Shown piece by piece: positions 58,026 to 64,000 of a stretch of 64,000 nt of DNA. The stretch is taken from assembly GCA_018873245.2 (NCBI GenBank), contig JAEMBT020000003.1, positions 1,665,843 to 1,729,842 of the forward strand, written 5' to 3'. The notes under the pieces are model-generated. The model did not search any database and was not told where the DNA came from. It saw only the letters and a program-made list of their open reading frames with translations. Source of the stretch: Archegozetes longisetosus (taxonomy: Eukaryota; Arthropoda; Arachnida; Sarcoptiformes; Trhypochthoniidae). The position numbers and the translations under genes are program-made. Positions within the stretch are counted from its first letter, which is position 1; each line of letters opens with the position of its first letter.

Positions 58026-59568
58026 ATGGACTTCGAGGAAAATATTGATCCAGTTGTGCATAAAAATGAAGACCTAATTAGTGATGTAGAACAAGACGAA
58101 AATGAATATCAAATTAAAGATAATTTAATTTATTTCAGAAATGATTTATTGATCTCAAGAATTGTTTACCAATGCATTGATTGCATTCGTGTCTTCGATA
58201 CTATCACTGATTCTCACATTCATTACAAACAATCTCATCAAAACAATAATAAAAAAGTAATGATGGAATCAATAGTAAAATCAATTTGAATTCAGATCAA
58301 AGAGAAGAAAATAATTTTCTTAAGAATAAAATGAGAGAAAAATTTAATGAAATCAAGCAGAAGAAAAATAAATCAAAGACAGATGATAACTTAATTAATT
58401 TGAGCACAAAATTAGTTAATAATAAAAACTTGAAAATCAGTGAAAGTCAGACTAATGTTGATTTTGATGACAATATCAATAGAAATAATAAGATAAAAAA
58501 GTCTGAAAAAAATAGTTTAAAATTAGGCCAAAAAGGTTTATATAAGATAACGGGAAAACTGTTTAAATGCCAGGAATGTGGCAAATCTTATGCAACACAA
58601 AAAAGTAATACATATTTCACTGTTGTTTCGCTCTTTTATTTGACTTTTTAACTATCTTTTTCTCTAAAAGTCTTGAATACACATAATAGAATGCATACAA
58701 ACCCTGTTGAGTGTCCTTTTCTCGATTGTGGCCGAAAATTTCCATTTGTTTCTCTTATGAAAATTCATTATTTAGTCCATACGAATGAGAGTAGATTTAA
58801 AGTAAGGCTTTTCGGTTATAATTGTAATGAAAAAAGTTTTTATTAATAAAAAATTCTTCAATTTTGTTGTATTCATTTAAAATAGTGTGATTGGCCAGGC
58901 TGTGACTACGCCACCGTTCATCAGGTAATCAAAATAATGGCTGAAATTATTATAACTCTTAATTTGGTCTCTCAAGGCTGGAATCATTGCTCATAAACGC
59001 ACACATACTGGAGAAAAGCCATATAAGTGTTGTTGGCCTCAGTGTAATAAACAATTTACTCAACAGTCGAGTCTGAATTCACATATTTCTTATAAGCATG
59101 ACAAGGAAATTGTTAAGCGATTTGCCTGTGAATGGCCTGGTTGTGACGCAAAGTTTATTTTTATGAATCAATTGAAGGCTAGTCATTTATAGTCATTTTA
59201 TTTCTGAATTCATTTGATCGATTGATTCATAATTTCTTATTTATCATCAGAAGCATCATAGAAGTCATACTGGAGAGCGTCCCTTTCACTGCGATTGGCC
59301 TAACTGTGAGATGAAATTCACTAATTCGACAGTTTTGAAGAGACATAGGTTTGAAACTAATCGAAAATTATATTTAATTATAAATTATTGACTTTAAATA
59401 TCTGATTATAGAGTGACTCATACGGGTGAGCGACCGTATCATTGTGATTGGCCCGGATGTGAGGCCAAGTTTGGGGCAAGCGGCACATTAAATACTCATA
59501 AGAAGTTAGTCCATAAATGTGATTATATTAAGAGATCGCGTTGGGATAACAAGAAGAAAAAGTTATGA
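58026..59568 (+). CDS. C2H2 zinc-finger protein, local family member 4, with apparent frameshift
   Basis: Coding segments: 58026 to about 58256, then (one base out of phase, at an A6 run 58251-58256) to 58604, 58671-58801, 58886-58924, 58977-59177, 59251-59348 and 59412-59568. The N-terminal module ([30 protein letters not shown]) is almost identical to member 2. A Lys/Asn-rich linker, seven C2H2 fingers ([71 protein letters not shown] types) and the shared tail [18 protein letters not shown] follow. Each junction restores finger spacing. The intron after 59177 begins GC, not GT. All other parts are intact, so the A-run frameshift may be a sequence error, or the gene may be newly dead. Confidence 0.8.
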
Positions 59569-60649
59569 TTTTTATTGTTATTCATGAATTTAGTTATAAT
59601 TTGATTTTTTGTTAATTTATATTTATTACTAGATTATTATTACATTTGTTTTGAATAACCAGTTGTTTTTTGAAGAACTTTGTTTAGTTGTTTTAAATTC
59701 CTATATATTTTTTGAATATTCCTGAAATCTTTTGGTATTATACTCAATTGTTTTAAACAGACTTTATAATAAAATAGTTTAATCTCTGCTCAAAGTTTTT
59801 GTCTGCAAATGAAAATATTGCTGTAATTTAGATAGTTTAATAGCTGAGAATTTTTCTGAACTTTAAACTCTGACTTTTAATTGGGTTTTCAAGATAAATT
59901 TTCATTCAATTATACATCACATTCGGTAATAAAAAATAGCTTAAATAATTAAAAGTGATCTACAATAATCAATATTTACAGTCAGTTCAAAGAATAAATT
60001 ATGCATTGAGGCTGTGTCAGTGGTTTGTCTGAAAGACTTTTATAATCTTGAGTATTTTGGAACTAATTTTTGCTATAATTGAATCCATTATTTCGATAAT
60101 GTTGAGGGGGCTGTTCAGAAATGTTAGAGGAATAGCAGAGAGATGTTATTGAGAACTAGATGTAGACAGACTTAATGTTGATAAATCGAGTATAGATTTT
60201 AATGCATTTGAAGCTATCTTTGAATTTGAAACTTTTGAAAAATACTATGACTAAAGCATTTGAAGCAACGAGATATAACTATTATGGAATAAGAGCCTAT
60301 GAGATTGTGGTCGAATATTGTAACTCTGGCTTTGTGATCACTAATAACAAAGACAAACGGTACTCCTGCTATAAACGTTTGGTTATTAACAATCGGGAAC
60401 ATTTGATAGGAAAGGAGCAGCTCATACAATTGCCAAAAGCCTTCTGAACCGATAGTTTTAGAAGCAGGACTTATATTCATTTAAAGATCTGCAGACTTAG
60501 TGTGTGAAAGAGTTCAGTTCAGTTTAGAGAGTAAAAGTGCAAAGAACAGATACAGGAAAGGCTCGTTGTAGTGCACACTAATTCTCTGGCTCGACAATAT
60601 GCATTAATAAATGTTTATGCAAGCACCTTAAAGTTCAATAAAGAACAAA
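59569..60649. other. Intergenic region
   Basis: 3' flank of member 4 and DNA preceding the CRAL-TRIO pseudogene. No confident feature. Confidence 0.5.
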
Positions 60650-61470
60650 ATGAATAATCAAGATATCAGTAATAATAACAAGAGCGCAGGGAGAAGGTTT
60701 TTCAGTGAATAAGAAGCCAATCTAGAATTGTACCATGAGATTCATGTGAATAGAGTTCGTACTGAAGATTGGCAAATAGAGGTCTATCATAGGTCAAGAA
60801 AACATAGGCGAAGCCTACGAATCATCGATCAAAGCTTTGCAATAGAAGAAATCGTTTGGTGTTCGCAAACGCACTGATACTTTCCTAGAGAGTACTATCA
60901 GTTTGGAGAAAACGAGACCTTAGGTCGTGACAAAGAGGGACGACTTATTCAATGGCAGACAATAAGTATGGCATAAAATTTGCAGATTTCGTCACTATTG
61001 ACAAGCAATTTGCTGCCCATATTCTCGATAAAGTTGATTCTCACAGTTCTAGAGATGAATGAACTCTAGCTTCGTACACTTCAGGCTTAGGTTTGTCTAA
61101 TGTTAATCTAGAAGTGAACAAGTTTAACATTGGTTTATTGCAATGCTACCCTCTAAGTATGAGAAGAAGCTTTATGGTCGATTTTGAATGGCGTCATCAA
61201 AATTATTTTGTCTTTATTGAGTCCGATAACTAGAAAATATATCAATTTTGTTAAAAGGATAAATTACCCGATTATATTGATATCGATGTGATTCCAGTCA
61301 GACCTAGTGGTAAAAGAGAAAAGAAAGCTATTCCTAAAAGAACATTTTTTGAACTTTTGTCCCACTCGGGTTTGACAAAAATGCAAATCAGCAAACTTTA
61401 TAAGAATGTTGAGTGTTTTGCTCAGTCAGACAATTCTACATACGTTAATATAAACAATTTATTTTGAAAT
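60650..61470 (+). pseudogene. CRAL-TRIO protein pseudogene
   Basis: Similar along its length to the intact gene at 62125-62937, for example LELYHEIHVNRVRTEDWQIE here versus PELYHQIDVERVRTENWQIE there, and YFPREYYQ versus YFPKEFYI. An in-frame TAA occurs at 60710-60712, with further stops and shifts after it. A tandem duplicate that has lost function. Confidence 0.85.
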
Positions 61471-61994
61471 CAAATCATATTAACTCTAGTTATGACTTTT
61501 GGGAATAGCGGATCTTTAAAGACTCAAAATTGAAAGACTTCTTAATCAATATCTTATTATTTCTTACTGTTTCAATAACAACTCACGTTATTTATATTAT
61601 TCCTGATAGGATAGAAAGTTCATTTTTAATTCGTCTTATTGTGTCTTATTATTGAGAAATTAATAACTAAAGAGAGAAGATTTCCAATGGAACCTCGAAA
61701 TTTTTGACCTATTCGCCAATATCTAACTCAATTTTGAGTAAAAATATAATATAAATAAAACATGGAGTTTCATTCAATGTTCATATTTTATTCATAAACT
61801 TCTTAAATGTTTGCTAAATGATTTATATTATTGAGGAAATACCGTATATATAGTTATTTAGTTTTAGATATCTATTACATAAGTTACGGAAAATTAACAG
61901 TTAATAAATGTTAAATACTTATTTTATTGAATCTTAAGAAAATAAAACTTTTCTGATGAAAACTTTATTAGACAACTATCTCTTCATTTGAAAG
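61471..61994. other. Intergenic region
   Basis: Upstream region of the intact CRAL-TRIO gene; nothing beyond the TATA box at its end. Confidence 0.5.
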
Positions 61995-62030
61995 TATAAA
62001 AGAGTACGCTTTGTAATAGAGTTTACAGTC
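61995..62030 (+). promoter_or_regulatory. TATA box and initiator of the CRAL-TRIO gene
   Basis: TATAAAAG at 61995-62002 and an initiator-like ACAGTC about 31 bases downstream (62025-62030) have textbook spacing. The start codon follows at 62125, giving a leader of about 95 bases. Confidence 0.6.
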
Positions 62031-62124
62031 TTTTCGAAACTGTTCCTCTTATTCAGTACTCGGAATAGTGATTCAACATTGATAAGTTGTTTGAAAGCAT
62101 TTTACTCGTAAGTTTTTCAGTGAC

Positions 62125-62937
62125 ATGGATAACAAAAATATGGAAGCCACTGAAAGAATTAGAAAGAAGTTTTTGGCTGAATTTGAAGCTCAACCAGAAC
62201 TGTATCATCAAATTGATGTCGAAAGAGTCCGAACCGAAAACTGGCAGATCGAGAGATTCATTATGAGCACTGATGATGAAGATAAGGCTTACAAAACATT
62301 GACCGAAGCTTTAAAGTGGAAAAAGTCGTTCGGTTTACACGAACGCAATGATCAATACTTTCCGAAAGAGTTTTACATCGTGTTCGAACTCGAAATATAT
62401 GGTGAAGATCGAGAACAAAGACCTGTTATGTGGAGTTCGGTCAACAATTTCAAGAAGTTATCTAATATGAATGTCTTGTTTCAGCAGTTTTTCGCACATC
62501 AGACCGAAAAGATAGATCGGAAAGCTGGAGATAAAGGTTGGACTTTGGTTTTTGATGCCAGCCATTGGAGTTTGGGAAACATGGATGTGAATTTGTATCA
62601 GTTTAGGTCTGAAATTGATAAGTATTATCCGTTAGGGATGCGTTTGAACTTTAATATTGATATGCCTCACATTATGAACTCTGCCTTTAAGTTTATAATG
62701 GGCTTTATGAGCCAGAAGATGAGAGATTCTATTAAAATTATTAAGAGAGAAGAGTTAACTCAGCTTTTCGATATCGATACGATTCCGGTTAGTTTAGGAG
62801 GTAATAGAAGTTTTAAATTTCCAAGTGATGGCCAAGTTTTGCCTTTGCATCAGTTGAAGCATTTCGATTTGACTCATAACGAAATTAATAACTTTTATGA
62901 TACTTATAGGACTGTGTTCGGAAAACAAGTCGATTGA
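62125..62937 (+). CDS. CRAL-TRIO (SEC14-like) domain protein, intronless
   Basis: 270 aa, single exon. An N-terminal CRAL-TRIO-N-like helical part (ERIRKKFLAEF, WQIERFIMSTDDEDKAYKTL, ALKWKKSFGL) is followed by a lipid-binding CRAL-TRIO domain at about residues 85-240 (WTLVFDASHWSLGNMDVNLY, YYPLGMRLNFNIDMPHIMNS, FKFIMGFMSQKMRDSIKII). It resembles the CRAL-TRIO part of MOSPD2-like proteins but lacks an MSP domain. Such domains bind phosphoinositides, retinoids or tocopherols in the cytosol; the ligand here is unknown. Start ATG is preceded by GTGAC and lies about 95 bases after a probable initiation site. A pseudogene copy lies 650 bases upstream. Confidence 0.88.
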   Translation: MDNKNMEATERIRKKFLAEFEAQPELYHQIDVERVRTENWQIERFIMSTDDEDKAYKTLTEALKWKKSFGLHERNDQYFPKEFYIVFELEIYGEDREQRPVMWSSVNNFKKLSNMNVLFQQFFAHQTEKIDRKAGDKGWTLVFDASHWSLGNMDVNLYQFRSEIDKYYPLGMRLNFNIDMPHIMNSAFKFIMGFMSQKMRDSIKIIKREELTQLFDIDTIPVSLGGNRSFKFPSDGQVLPLHQLKHFDLTHNEINNFYDTYRTVFGKQVD

Positions 62938-64000
62938 TTAAGAACTTGGTATTAATTTTTTTATCTTTTTATAGAACATTCAGATTATCAGTTTATATGT
63001 TATGGAAAAGTTTGATTTGGTTTTTGAACCATAGTCATCAATTAGATGAAAAGCAAATGATACCTTATTCTGATTTTAAAGTTTGAGGAAATAGTTTAAT
63101 CTTTCAATTAGTTAAAACATTAGATGTATTAGTTCCAAAACTTGACTTTGAGGAAACTCGTTAAGTATTTTTGAACAATAAAACTTTTAAGTGATTTATT
63201 CTGTGTGATAATTTGAGTTTTTGCTTGAAAAATGACAGATTGCTATCATATATCTGAGAAAGTGCAGTAAATAATTGATTAAAATGAATAGATTTATTTT
63301 CAGTTGTACAGACAATATAAAAAGATTAGATCCTTCAAAAGATCATTTATATACATTAATAATTGCCATTTTCTGAATTTACATACAGGTGTACCTTCTA
63401 TAAAAACTTTTCTTTCCTACAAGCAAACCTAATTGTGATAACTATTTTATGCTAATAACTTAACCAATATATATTTAAATAAAACAAAAAGTAAAATCTA
63501 TTGCTTTATGATGAAGTTTCTGCAATAAATGGAGTGATTTAATTAATAATATGATTTTAAGGGAATGTTAGCAGCGTTCTCATCTTATCGTAAATGAGTT
63601 GCAACACAGATTTCGCTCTGCAGAGCAGTGCCGTAGCCAAGAGTCAAGCTAAATGGAACAGAATTCAATATTTCAACAAAATACTACAAAATTTTAATCC
63701 GAGTTACGACATTTTTATTGTTTATATTATTTTTAAGTTAATTCTGTATAGACATAAAAATGAGGTAAATTTTAAGATGTTTTTGTAAACACTTAGATTT
63801 TTGAATGCTTCGAAGTATTAAAGCCCTTTTCTCTCAAATTAAGTTACCGCTGCTGTAGGATCAATTTTATTTCATCAAATGTGCAAATTATATAGGATGT
63901 TTCATTACTAACAGAGGATTTGAGATGTTTATAACTTTTGTGTTAACGAACTTTATTTTATTAAATAGAACGTCGTTTTAAAGCTTATAAATGAAATTTT
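62938..64000. other. Intergenic, 3' end of window
   Basis: No coding sequence I can support; short frames here lack family similarity. Confidence 0.5.

Noticed and set aside
58257..58295. 39-base intron in zinc-finger member 4
   Set aside because: It has GT and AG ends but joins the exons in the wrong phase and is shorter than other introns here.
60202..60447. 81-codon plus-strand frame
   Set aside because: No similarity to a known family and no splice or promoter support.
63594..63788. 64-codon plus-strand frame near the window end
   Set aside because: Unsupported by domain or context.

Overview
The window is nuclear DNA of an arthropod, most likely an acariform mite. It is strongly AT-rich and has short GT-AG introns (about 45 to 400 bp) in compact genes. 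There are short interstitial CCTAA/TTAGG runs (the arthropod telomere unit), lineage-expanded families of MFSD4-like transporters, BTBD9-like BTB proteins and C2H2 zinc-finger proteins, one gustatory-receptor-like gene, and many small DNA transposon remnants. There is no operon structure and nothing prokaryotic. The mite assignment is inference from family content; arthropod is firmer.

Layout. 1-6.9 kb: a tandem triplet of MFSD4-like membrane transporters (the first cut by the window edge). 7.9-11.5 kb (minus): a BET protein with two bromodomains, a NET domain and an acidic/serine tail, rebuilt in six exons, with about 4.5 kb of upstream non-coding DNA. 16-18 kb (minus): a coiled-coil C2H2 protein. 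18.5-20.9 kb (plus): an eight-exon C2H2 gene. 22-26.9 kb: two tandem BTBD9-like genes (the first carries an apparent frameshift) and a decayed third copy, with a textbook hAT-type MITE between them. 27.2-27.8 kb: a long foldback element. 28-30.8 kb (minus): intronless DNA ligase IV. 31.3-31.8 kb (minus): a small secreted protein. 33-35.2 kb: a third BTBD9-like gene. 36.7-38.1 kb: another C2H2 gene. 38.8-47.4 kb: a transposon graveyard (nested TIR element with SINE and foldback, a repeat present twice, a FLYWCH/MULE transposon of about 3.7 kb, two broken PEK-like kinase copies, an LTR-like insertion, palindromic repeats). 48-49.4 kb: a three-exon gustatory-receptor-like gene. 50-53.3 kb (minus): a decayed zinc-finger pseudogene split by one MITE and followed by a second, then an intact intronless C2H2 gene. 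53.7-54.3 kb (minus): an MTFR-like gene. 56-57.5 kb: a small four-helix membrane protein. 58-59.6 kb: a C2H2 gene with an apparent one-base frameshift and a probable GC-AG intron. 60.6-62.9 kb: a CRAL-TRIO pseudogene followed by its intact paralogue.

The genes do not form one pathway. The clearest theme is local duplication: four C2H2 genes and one relic share a characteristic N-terminal finger-like module and the same basic C-terminal tail. The three MFS genes share identical intron phases, and the three BTBD9-like genes share one phase-1 intron inside the BTB domain. All exon structures were deduced by hand from reading frame, splice consensus and domain spacing; no transcript data were available.
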